Of a stretch of 5,275 nt of DNA, positions 1-4,681 are shown one piece after another. The notes under the pieces were generated by a model. It saw nothing but the letters and a program-made list of their open reading frames with translations, ran no database searches and was not told the origin of the DNA. Source of the DNA: DATJXG01 sp035500455 (lineage in GTDB: Bacteria; Acidobacteriota; Terriglobia; Terriglobales; Acidobacteriaceae); assembly GCA_035500455.1 (NCBI GenBank), contig DATJXG010000073.1:1-5275 (forward strand). The letters run 5' to 3'. The translations under genes and the position numbers were made by a program. How positions within the stretch are numbered: position 1 is the stretch's first letter; each line of letters starts with the position of its first letter.

Positions 1-362
1 CGACGCTCATGCAAGGCGGGATGAGGAATCGTGAGGTTGGGGGTATCCACGATCGAGTTGCCGAACAGGAGGATGTCGATATCGATCGTCCGCGGGCCCT
101 TCTGCTGCATGCGCTTTCGCCCCATCCGCTGCTCCAAACTCAGGATCGCCGCCAGCAGTTGCTTGGGCATCTTTTCCGTGTCCAGCTTGACGGCGCAATT
201 GAGAAACCAGGGCTGAGCCACCGGCCCTACCGGCTCGGTTTCGTAAAACGAGGAAACCGCTACCACCTGGCCAATCTCCTCCAGCCGGGCAATGGCCGTA
301 TTCAAGTTCGCGGCCCGGTCGCCGATATTGGAACCCAGCGAGAGATAAACGAACTTGTGCAT
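1..362 (-). CDS. folK: 2-amino-4-hydroxy-6-hydroxymethyldihydropteridine pyrophosphokinase (HPPK), 3' end cut off by the window
   Basis: The product transfers pyrophosphate from ATP to 6-hydroxymethyl-7,8-dihydropterin in the cytoplasm, the step before dihydropteroate synthase in folate synthesis. The 120 complete residues visible start MHKFVYLSLGSNIGDR, the family's N-terminal signature. SSFYETEP (37-44) and PWFLNCAV (51-58) form the substrate region. GPRTIDIDILLFG (89-101) carries the two magnesium-binding aspartates, D94 and D96, and IPHPALHER (112-120) is the next conserved block. The family is about 160 residues long, so roughly 40 are missing past position 1. The ATG at 362-360 was chosen because the signature begins right after it; no good Shine-Dalgarno sequence precedes it. 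The gene is divergent from the receiver-PilZ gene. No frameshift or missing key residue is seen. The identification rests on several independent motifs and is firm. Confidence 0.96.
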   Translation of the reverse strand, partial: MHKFVYLSLGSNIGDRAANLNTAIARLEEIGQVVAVSSFYETEPVGPVAQPWFLNCAVKLDTEKMPKQLLAAILSLEQRMGRKRMQQKGPRTIDIDILLFGNSIVDTPNLTIPHPALHER

Positions 363-421
363 ACGCCGTTTTCCGAGAGGAGTTTCTCCGGCCAGAGAAT
401 AGCAGCCGCAGGCCGCCGATG

Positions 422-484
422 AGAAATGCGCCCTGACATCTCAGAACCGGATTTATCAGAACCCGGATTCACCCAGAAATGCGC
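422..484. repeat. Nested direct repeats in the folK / receiver-PilZ divergent spacer
   Basis: AGAAATGCGC occurs at 422-431 and again at 475-484. Between the two copies lies a tandem pair, TCAGAACCGGATT (441-453) and TCAGAACCCGGATT (456-469), with a 15-base period and one inserted C. The block lies in the 250-base non-coding stretch between two divergent genes, where repeated protein-binding sites are plausible. No clear -35/-10 pair was found around it. The repeats are visible directly; a regulatory role is inferred. Confidence 0.5.
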
Positions 485-559
485 GCACAAGACCGTGCAT
501 CCGGACAGCCAAACTCGCGCAATCGCCGACAGAAGTCCGGGCGATCGTGCAATCGGCCT

Positions 560-573
560 ATGACCTTGGTCAT
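560..573. promoter_or_regulatory. Short inverted repeat upstream of the receiver-PilZ gene
   Basis: ATGACC-TT-GGTCAT is a perfect 6-bp inverted repeat with a two-base centre, ending 39 bases before the preferred ATG at 613. If that start is right, the site is in the leader or promoter and could be an operator or a small RNA hairpin. If translation starts at the GTG at 547, the site is inside the coding region and probably chance. Confidence 0.3.
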
Positions 574-612
574 TTTGATTGCCGGCATTTCGGCGGCTAC
601 CATCTCATTTCC

Positions 613-1338
613 ATGAACCTGCAAGCTCTGCTTCTGAGCCGCGATCCGCAATCCATCCGTATCTTGCGGCATACGCTGGAGTTGCTGGCGATTGACGTAG
701 AGGTCTGCCGGGGCGCGCGCTCCGGCAATGAAATCCTCGTTTCCGAGAAATTTGATGCCGTAATCGTCGATTGCGACGATCTCCACGGCGGGCTGGATGT
801 GCTGGCCAACCTGCGCAAAACCGCCAGCAACCGCCATACCGTGGCATTTGCCGTCCTTAACGGAACCGGCACCCACCGCGCCTTCGAGTTGGGGGCCAGC
901 TTCGTGCTGCAGAAGCCGCTTTCCACCATCAGCGCCAACCGCTGCTTCAGCGCCGCCCTGGGGCTGATGGAGCGGGAACGCCGCCGTTATTTCCGCCATC
1001 CTCTTCAAATCGGAGTGGCGATGGCATTCGGCCCGGACCACAAGTTCGAGGCCACCACCACCAATCTCAGCGAAGGCGGCATGGCGATTCGCTTTCGTGG
1101 GCGCCTTCCCAAAGCCGGCCTCTCAAAGGTCTCCTTCACTATCCCCGACTTGCAGACAGCCATGGAATGCAAGGCAGAACTGGCCTGGGTGGATGCTGGG
1201 GGCTGGGCGGGAGTCCGCTTCGTGGAGATGTCGCGCAAGTCGCGCCAGGAACTGGAGCGTTGGCTGGAAAAGCAAATCACCAGCGCCGACTCTGAAGCCG
1301 AAGAACGGGCGGCGAAGGCCGGCAGCGCCCAGCATTAG
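613..1338 (+). CDS. Degenerate receiver domain fused to a C-terminal PilZ domain (probable c-di-GMP-binding protein)
   Basis: A 241-residue cytoplasmic protein without a signal peptide or membrane segment. Residues 1-120 look like a response-regulator receiver fold: beta-1 LQALLLSRD (3-11), beta-3 FDAVIVDCDD (47-56) with D53 at the phosphoacceptor position, and beta-5 FVLQKP (97-102) with the conserved Lys-Pro. The usual acidic pair after beta-1 is only partly kept (SRD), and Asn stands near the usual Thr/Ser after beta-4, so phosphorylation may be weak or lost. Residues 121-220 are PilZ: RRYFR (124-128) matches the RxxxR c-di-GMP motif and NLSEGG (151-156) the (D/N)xSxxG motif. The protein ends in a charged Ala/Glu-rich tail. 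The ATG at 613 was chosen because beta-1 begins three residues later. A GTG at 547 would add 22 residues without domain character. Neither start has a clear Shine-Dalgarno sequence. The output target is unknown. Confidence 0.88.
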   Translation: MNLQALLLSRDPQSIRILRHTLELLAIDVEVCRGARSGNEILVSEKFDAVIVDCDDLHGGLDVLANLRKTASNRHTVAFAVLNGTGTHRAFELGASFVLQKPLSTISANRCFSAALGLMERERRRYFRHPLQIGVAMAFGPDHKFEATTTNLSEGGMAIRFRGRLPKAGLSKVSFTIPDLQTAMECKAELAWVDAGGWAGVRFVEMSRKSRQELERWLEKQITSADSEAEERAAKAGSAQH

Positions 1339-1357
1339 TAATCACGCGAGTAATCAC
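1337..1357. repeat. Small tandem duplication at the end of the receiver-PilZ gene
   Basis: AGTAATCAC occurs at 1337-1345 and 1349-1357, a 12-base period that begins inside the TAG stop codon. It is probably a slippage duplication; no function is suggested. Confidence 0.4.
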
Positions 1358-1431
1358 ACGCGCGCCCGGTGCGCCAGACCCGGTACCCGCCTTGCGACTT
1401 GTCCCGGCCGCTCCCAAGCGTCACTCTGAAG

Positions 1432-1450
1432 CCAGGAAAACTTTCCCTGG
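1432..1450. promoter_or_regulatory. 19-bp near-palindrome just upstream of the small ORF
   Basis: CCAGGAAAACTTTCCCTGG is symmetrical about its central C with one A/C mismatch per arm, and ends seven bases before the ATG at 1458. In DNA it could be an operator. In RNA it would form a hairpin that buries the only Shine-Dalgarno-like AGGA (1434-1437), which is itself rather far (20 bases) from the start. The symmetry is observed; both roles are inferred. Confidence 0.4.
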
Positions 1451-1457
1451 ACCAACC

Positions 1458-1721
1458 ATGCTTCCTTTGCAAATACAAATCGAACGCACACAACGTCTTC
1501 TGGAAATGTTCGAACAGGACGCTCCGCTGCTGGCCATCCGGGTGGCGGAACTGCCCGCCGACCATCAGCGCTCTGCCCAAGCCCATGCCGCGGAACTAAC
1601 CGCCCGCGCCCGCGCGGAGTTACAGCGACTGCTCGAGGAAAGGTCCCGTAACGCTGGCGTCCCGCCGGTGAACCGGCCCGGAAAGCTCAAAACCGCCAAC
1701 GAACCGCAAGCCTCTGCCTGA
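1458..1721 (+). CDS. Small hypothetical protein, helical and charged
   Basis: I do not recognise this 87-residue ORF. It begins MLPLQIQIERTQRLLEMF, and residues 5-65 are rich in Leu, Ala, Glu, Arg and Gln with almost no Gly or Pro, which suggests one or two long amphipathic helices, possibly coiled-coil. The last 20 residues (VPPVNRPGK onward) look disordered. There is no signal peptide, membrane segment or cysteine. Codons use mostly G or C in the third position, like the neighbouring genes, which supports real coding. The ATG at 1458 was preferred over an in-frame start at 1392 because the extra 22 residues are basic and low in coding character and would be encoded across the near-palindrome. 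It lies 119 bases after the receiver-PilZ gene on the same strand, so shared transcription is possible. It may be lineage-specific or a chance ORF. Confidence 0.5.
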   Translation: MLPLQIQIERTQRLLEMFEQDAPLLAIRVAELPADHQRSAQAHAAELTARARAELQRLLEERSRNAGVPPVNRPGKLKTANEPQASA

Positions 1722-1778
1722 CCAGCGAAAGCCGAGCGGACGCCCGCGCCTACATTCAACAAAGTCACGGCCTCTGAG

Positions 1779-1795
1779 CGAAGCCCAGGGCTTCG
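1779..1795. terminator. Hairpin between convergent genes, possible bidirectional terminator
   Basis: CGAAGCCC-A-GGGCTTCG is a perfect 8-bp inverted repeat (in RNA more likely seven pairs with a CAG loop). It lies in the 138-base spacer where the small plus-strand ORF and minus-strand lpxC converge, the expected place for a terminator. Neither strand has a run of T directly after the stem, so this is not a standard intrinsic terminator. Reading away from lpxC, T runs of five and six bases occur before the stem, around 1812-1833. Nothing else was seen in this spacer. Confidence 0.35.
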
Positions 1796-1859
1796 AGCGC
1801 GGCGAGAATAAGAAAAAAGCGGGGAGAAAAACAGGGATAGAAAGTGCCCGGGCCGAGCG

Positions 1860-2762
1860 TCAGCCGGCCGGCTGGGCCATGAATTGCGCGGCAGCCTGTG
1901 GTTGCTCCACCTCGCCGGCGGAAGTCTCTTCCCACAATGCAGGTTCGCGTAGAATGCGCGACACCAGGGCGGTGTGCATGGCGTGGCCGGCGCGGTCGGC
2001 CACCACGTTCCCCAGAATCTGCTTGCCCACCAGGGCCAGGTCGCCGATCAGGTCCAGCACCTTGTGGCGCACGAACTCGTCGGGAAAGCGCAACGGAGGA
2101 TTCTCCACCCCCTCGCGCGTGAGCACGATGCAGTTCTCCGCCGACGCTCCGCGAATCAGGCCCATGTCGCGCATCTTCTGCTCATCCTGTCGCAGGCCGA
2201 AGGTGCGGGCGGGCGCGATGTCGCGCAGATAGTTGTCGCCGGAAAGATCGACGGTAAATGTCTCCTTGCGAATCAGCGGGTGGGGAAAGTCGATGGTGTA
2301 GGAAACCGAGTAGGTGTCGGCGGGATAAATTCCAATAAACTTGTCGCCCTCGCGCAGCTCCAGCTCGCGGCGCAGGCGAAGATAAGTCCTGGGCCGGCGC
2401 TGCTTGCGCAGGCCGGCGCGGAGAATCAGCTCCACGAAGGGCTGGGCGCTGCCATCCAGGATGGGCAGCTCCAGGTTATCCAGTTCCACGATGGCATTGT
2501 CCACTCCCAGCCCGATCAGCGCCGAGAGCAGGTGTTCGGTAGTGGAGATCAGCACGCCCTTCTTCATCAGGCTGGTCGCGTAGCTCACGCGGGCCACATT
2601 GCGGCTGATGGCTTCAACTTCAAAATCGTCAAGATCGGTGCGGCGGAACACTACGCCCGAGCCCGGGGCGGCGGGAAGAATGCGCAAGTGAACCGCTGCG
2701 CCGCTGTGGAGTCCGTACCCACTGCAATCCACAGCGCTACGGAGTGTCTGCTCGTGCCTCAA
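1860..2762 (-). CDS. lpxC: UDP-3-O-acyl-N-acetylglucosamine deacetylase (lipid A synthesis)
   Basis: A zinc enzyme that deacetylates UDP-3-O-acyl-GlcNAc in the cytoplasm, the committed step of lipid A synthesis. Its 300 residues match the family length (305 in E. coli). Visible motifs are GYGLHSG (15-21), STTEHLLSAL (73-82) with the catalytic glutamate E76 and zinc ligand H77, LPILDGSAQPFV (99-110), ARTFG (185-189), GASAENCIV (205-213), and RHKVLDLIGDL (232-242) with zinc ligands H233 and D237. H260 in AGHAMHTAL is the conserved catalytic histidine. The start is a TTG: GLHSG then begins at residue 17, exactly as in E. coli, and an in-frame TAA lies four codons upstream, leaving no alternative. 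No Shine-Dalgarno sequence is visible. The tail (281-300) is rich in Gln and Ala and unlike the E. coli C-terminal degradation signal. The spacer before it holds two palindromes. Confidence 0.97.
   Translation of the reverse strand: MRHEQTLRSAVDCSGYGLHSGAAVHLRILPAAPGSGVVFRRTDLDDFEVEAISRNVARVSYATSLMKKGVLISTTEHLLSALIGLGVDNAIVELDNLELPILDGSAQPFVELILRAGLRKQRRPRTYLRLRRELELREGDKFIGIYPADTYSVSYTIDFPHPLIRKETFTVDLSGDNYLRDIAPARTFGLRQDEQKMRDMGLIRGASAENCIVLTREGVENPPLRFPDEFVRHKVLDLIGDLALVGKQILGNVVADRAGHAMHTALVSRILREPALWEETSAGEVEQPQAAAQFMAQPAG
1861..1874. repeat. 14-bp perfect palindrome at the lpxC stop codon
   Basis: CAGCCGGCCGGCTG reads the same on both strands and covers the last codons and most of the stop of lpxC. 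Downstream on the lpxC strand comes another short palindrome (GCCCGGGC, 1846-1853) and then T-rich sequence. Together these could help end or stabilise the lpxC message. With no loop, and codons that tolerate this composition, chance is also plausible. Confidence 0.3.
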
Positions 2763-2809
2763 GGGGAAGTGTTAGTTTTCGCTGCTAGGAGAACAGCTTA
2801 CAGCGCCCG

Positions 2810-2821
2810 ACGGAATTCCGT
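2810..2821. promoter_or_regulatory. 12-bp perfect palindrome upstream of lpxC (inner site)
   Basis: ACGGAATTCCGT is perfectly self-complementary and lies 48 bases before the lpxC TTG start, separated by one base from the longer palindrome at 2823-2840. The two centres are 16 bp apart. It could be a second operator half or be coincidental; its position in a short promoter-sized gap supports the former. Confidence 0.45.
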
Positions 2822-2822
2822 A

Positions 2823-2840
2823 TGTGGCAAATTTGCCACA
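2823..2840. promoter_or_regulatory. 18-bp perfect palindrome upstream of lpxC (probable operator)
   Basis: TGTGGCAAATTTGCCACA is perfectly self-complementary, 61 bases upstream of the lpxC start and 45 past the stop of the LolA-like gene. A symmetrical site of this length in a 122-base spacer is typical of a homodimeric repressor or activator site, probably acting on lpxC. It has no loop and no following T run, so it does not look like a terminator. Its GG/GC spacing is 7, not the 10 of a sigma-54 promoter. I cannot name the regulator, and no clear -35/-10 pair was found beside it. Confidence 0.6.
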
Positions 2841-2884
2841 ATATGTTGTTGCGGGAGTACCATCCTTAGCCCCTTTCCCAGCAG

Positions 2885-3679
2885 TCACTTAGCCTTGATC
2901 GCGGTGGGTTCGAACAGCGAATCTGCCAGGCCCTTGTTGTAGGTCACCGAGGTCAGAAAGCGCTGGCCTGCCATATCGCCGTTGTAGTACATGGTGATGC
3001 GAAAGGGCGTCATGATGCCTTGTACCTCGCGGTATCCGTCGTAGCCGACCTCCTCGACGTTGCGCTGCTTGTCGGTGGGGTCGCGCCAGGAGTACGACTG
3101 GTGCAGCGGAAGATGCGTGGACTGGTCGAAATCGACCGTAAGTCCTTCATTCTTTGCGTTCAGGATGGTTACCCGCTCGGCCGGCTTTTCGTCGGAGACG
3201 GTGCTGCCCTCGTAGAATAACGCCGTCTTCGGATCGCTGATCCAGGTGCGCAGCACTACGTCGAGGGCATAGTGGCGCCGCCGCAGGTAGGTGGCCAGGT
3301 CTTTGGGATCCTCGGGATGGACGCCGCGGTAGGTGATCTCGTATCCCTTGTCACCAACGTTCAGGTAAGCCACATCACGCTGCTTGGTGAGTTCAACGCG
3401 GTCCTTGTCCGGATACTTGTAAAACCGCCAGAACAGCACACCCAGGCTGTTTGGTTTGCCGTGGTAGAAGCTGTAGGTGCGCCCTTCCTGGCTGATATCG
3501 GAGATGTTGAGGTAGGCACTGCCGCCCAGGGCCTGAATGCCCTGATTGATCAGATTGCGGGCCTTCTGCTGGTTGGCCTGGTCAACGGGAATGGAAGAAC
3601 TGGCGGACTGAGAGTTGCCGCTCTGCGCCGCCAGAAGAGATGTGAGAAAAATCGTACAAATAAGAAGTCGAATGCCCAC
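2885..3679 (-). CDS. Exported LolA-like (outer membrane lipoprotein-sorting type) protein
   Basis: A 264-residue protein with a Sec signal peptide: a short N-terminus with Arg4, the hydrophobic run LLICTIFLTSLLAA (5-18), and likely cleavage near residue 18. Cys8 is inside the hydrophobic run and there is no lipobox, so the mature protein is probably soluble in the periplasm. The rest looks like an all-beta LolA/LolB-type fold: an early helix with QGIQALGG (46-53), repeated beta strands rich in Tyr, Trp and Val, then GYDGYREVQGIMTPFRITMYYNG (213-235) and a closing NKGLADSLFEPT (247-258). Block order and ending match the COG2834-like proteins frequent in acidobacteria. Such domains bind lipid chains, but the substrate here is unknown and true LolA function is not shown. 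The start is a GTG at 3679 without a good Shine-Dalgarno sequence; the open frame continues upstream, so the start is uncertain. lpxC follows 122 bases downstream. Confidence 0.8.
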   Translation of the reverse strand: MGIRLLICTIFLTSLLAAQSGNSQSASSSIPVDQANQQKARNLINQGIQALGGSAYLNISDISQEGRTYSFYHGKPNSLGVLFWRFYKYPDKDRVELTKQRDVAYLNVGDKGYEITYRGVHPEDPKDLATYLRRRHYALDVVLRTWISDPKTALFYEGSTVSDEKPAERVTILNAKNEGLTVDFDQSTHLPLHQSYSWRDPTDKQRNVEEVGYDGYREVQGIMTPFRITMYYNGDMAGQRFLTSVTYNKGLADSLFEPTAIKAK

Positions 3680-3712
3680 TTTGGTTAGACGCTGCGAGAG
3701 TGATTGTAGCTG

Positions 3713-3723
3713 TACGGACCGTA
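3713..3723. promoter_or_regulatory. 11-bp inverted repeat upstream of the LolA-like gene
   Basis: TACGG-A-CCGTA is symmetrical about one base and lies 33 bases upstream of the GTG start at 3679. It could be a weak operator, but it is short enough to arise by chance. Confidence 0.25.
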
Positions 3724-3727
3724 TAGC

Positions 3728-3745
3728 GGCGGGGCTTGCCCCGCC
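3728..3745. repeat. GC-rich hairpin, REP-like
   Basis: GGCGGGGCTTGCCCCGCC has perfect 8-bp arms around TT, all G/C. It lies in the 140-base gap between the dehydrogenase and the LolA-like gene. Very stable GC hairpins of this shape are common dispersed intergenic (REP-like) elements and could stabilise or end the dehydrogenase transcript. No T run follows it on the minus strand, so it is not a standard intrinsic terminator. Whether it is dispersed in this genome cannot be seen here. Confidence 0.45.
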
Positions 3746-3790
3746 CGCGCAGTTCTCGGGGATCTTTGCGGTTCAAGGCCATTTTTCGCG

Positions 3791-3817
3791 GCAAAGAACG
3801 CAAAGGTCGCAAAGGAA
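3791..3817 (+). repeat. 9-bp-period repeat, three units, next to the dehydrogenase stop codon
   Basis: Three contiguous units, GCAAAGAAC, GCAAAGGTC and GCAAAGGAA, end two bases from the dehydrogenase stop codon (3820-3822). The minus-strand array at 4607-4633, upstream of the same gene, has matching units, so the two lie in inverted orientation around it. Because the period is nine, one translated frame gives a tripeptide repeat (LCDLCVLC), which should not be taken for a gene. Confidence 0.6.
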
Positions 3818-3819
3818 AG

Positions 3820-4596
3820 CTATCCCACCAGTACCGCTCCGCCGTTCACGTTGAAAACTTCCCCAGTGATGAAGCCCGCGTGCTCCGAGCACAGAAACAG
3901 AATCGGGGCGGCGATCTCCTCCGGCTTGGCTACCCGCCGCAACGGGATCTTGCTGAACACCCACTCCCGCGTTTTGGGATCGCTCAGGGCCGGGGCCGCC
4001 ATGTCGGTATCCACCCAGCCTGGAGCCACGCAGTTTACGTAGATGCCATCGGCCGCCAGTTCCGTCGAAAGGCCCTTCACCATGCTGATGAGCGCTCCCT
4101 TGGTCGCCGCGTAATCGCAGTGAAAAGCCTCGCCGCGCTGCCCGGCGGTAGAACTCACCAGCACGATGTGCCCCACGGCGGCGCCGGATTTGGTCTGCGA
4201 CTTCATCTGCCCGACGGAATGCTTCACCAGGGCAAAAACGCTGTCCAGGTTGACGGCGACGGTATTGAGCCACTGCCGGTCGGGCATTTCCTCCACCGGC
4301 GTATCTTCCGGGGGCCACACTCCGTGGTTCGCCACCAGGATATCGAGATGACCAAAGCGCTCCACCGCCGCGCCCACCAGGTCTGCCGCGGTTTCGGTGC
4401 CGGAGAGATTGCACTTCACCGCAGCGCAATGCGACGGCCCGAGCTCCTGCACCAGTTTTTCGGCGCGGTCTTTCGACTTCTCGTAGTTGAACGTTACCTT
4501 GACCCCCGCCTCGACAAACATGCGGACGGTGGCCGCGCCAATGCCTCGCGAGCCGCCGGTGATGAGGGCAACCTTGCCAGCCAGAGAGATTTTCAT
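3820..4596 (-). CDS. FabG-like short-chain dehydrogenase/reductase, probably NADPH-dependent
   Basis: A 258-residue classical SDR, full length for the family. The Rossmann cofactor motif is TGGSRGIG (13-20). Arg17 and the lack of an acidic residue after beta-2 (FNYEKS, 36-41) point to NADP(H). The catalytic tetrad is complete: N116 (VNLDSVF), S149 (VSSTAG), Y162 and K166 (YAATK). VAPGWVDTDM (190-199) and the ending FITGEVFNVNGGA (242-254) are family standard. Asn63 stands where an adenine-binding Asp is usual, and the NNAG motif reads ANHG (89-92). It could be a 3-oxoacyl-ACP reductase or any related alcohol/ketone reductase; the sequence alone does not tell, so no symbol is given. The ATG at 4596 was chosen because MKISLAGKVALITGG is the canonical beginning. 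An upstream start at 4665 would translate repeat DNA (PQRTRRTQR). AGAGG in the repeat, 12 bases upstream, is the only Shine-Dalgarno-like sequence. Confidence 0.93.
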   Translation of the reverse strand: MKISLAGKVALITGGSRGIGAATVRMFVEAGVKVTFNYEKSKDRAEKLVQELGPSHCAAVKCNLSGTETAADLVGAAVERFGHLDILVANHGVWPPEDTPVEEMPDRQWLNTVAVNLDSVFALVKHSVGQMKSQTKSGAAVGHIVLVSSTAGQRGEAFHCDYAATKGALISMVKGLSTELAADGIYVNCVAPGWVDTDMAAPALSDPKTREWVFSKIPLRRVAKPEEIAAPILFLCSEHAGFITGEVFNVNGGAVLVG

Positions 4597-4606
4597 GGAA
4601 AAGAAA

Positions 4607-4633
4607 CGCCTCTGCGTCCGCCGCGTCCTCTGC
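4607..4633 (-). repeat. 9-bp-period repeat, three units, just upstream of the dehydrogenase start
   Basis: On the minus strand three contiguous units read GCAGAGGAC, GCGGCGGAC and GCAGAGGCG, ending 10 bases before the ATG at 4596. They correspond to the units at 3791-3817 (21 of 30 bases match over the aligned stretch) in opposite orientation. The last unit provides the only Shine-Dalgarno-like AGAGG before the dehydrogenase gene. Confidence 0.6.
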
Positions 4634-4652
4634 GGCAAGAACCAAGCATAAA

Positions 4653-4679
4653 CCACGCAGGACACTGAGGGCGCCGAAT
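4653..4679 (+). repeat. Third 9-bp-period block, facing the previous one, beside the priA stop
   Basis: CCACGCAGG, ACACTGAGG and GCGCCGAAT follow one another, a degenerate 9-base pattern ending two bases before the priA stop codon at 4682-4684. It faces the array at 4607-4633 across a 19-base spacer, so RNA from this gap could fold into an imperfect long hairpin. The two blocks occupy most of the 85-base priA-dehydrogenase gap. The last unit fits the pattern poorly. Confidence 0.45.
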
Positions 4680-4681
4680 GG

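Noticed and set aside
9..422. 137-codon plus-strand ORF at the left edge
   Set aside because: It is antisense to folK, whose motifs on the minus strand are unmistakable.
547..612. GTG start giving 22 extra residues on the receiver-PilZ protein
   Set aside because: The extra residues show no domain character, and the receiver beta-1 strand begins right after the ATG at 613. Left as a possible alternative only.
469..1041. 190-codon minus-strand ORF
   Set aside because: Shadow of the receiver-PilZ gene, without domain features of its own.
2823..2840. Sigma-54 promoter (TGGC...TTGC) within the 18-bp palindrome
   Set aside because: The GG and GC elements are 7 bases apart rather than the required 10.
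1974..2942. 322-codon plus-strand ORF opposite lpxC
   Set aside because: Antisense shadow in GC-rich DNA. It has no recognisable domain, and the minus strand here encodes LpxC with all catalytic residues.
3728..3745. Intrinsic terminator for the dehydrogenase gene
   Set aside because: The stem is good, but no T run follows it on the minus strand, so it is recorded as a REP-like hairpin instead.
3820..4665. Upstream start at 4665 for the dehydrogenase
   Set aside because: The added 23 residues are encoded by repeat DNA, and the canonical SDR N-terminus begins at the internal Met at 4596.
3736..4668. 310-codon plus-strand ORF and a 290-codon minus-strand ORF (3773-4645) over the dehydrogenase gene
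   Set aside because: Both are alternative-frame shadows of a complete SDR gene. Their ends translate the 9-bp repeats into low-complexity peptides such as LCDLCVLC.
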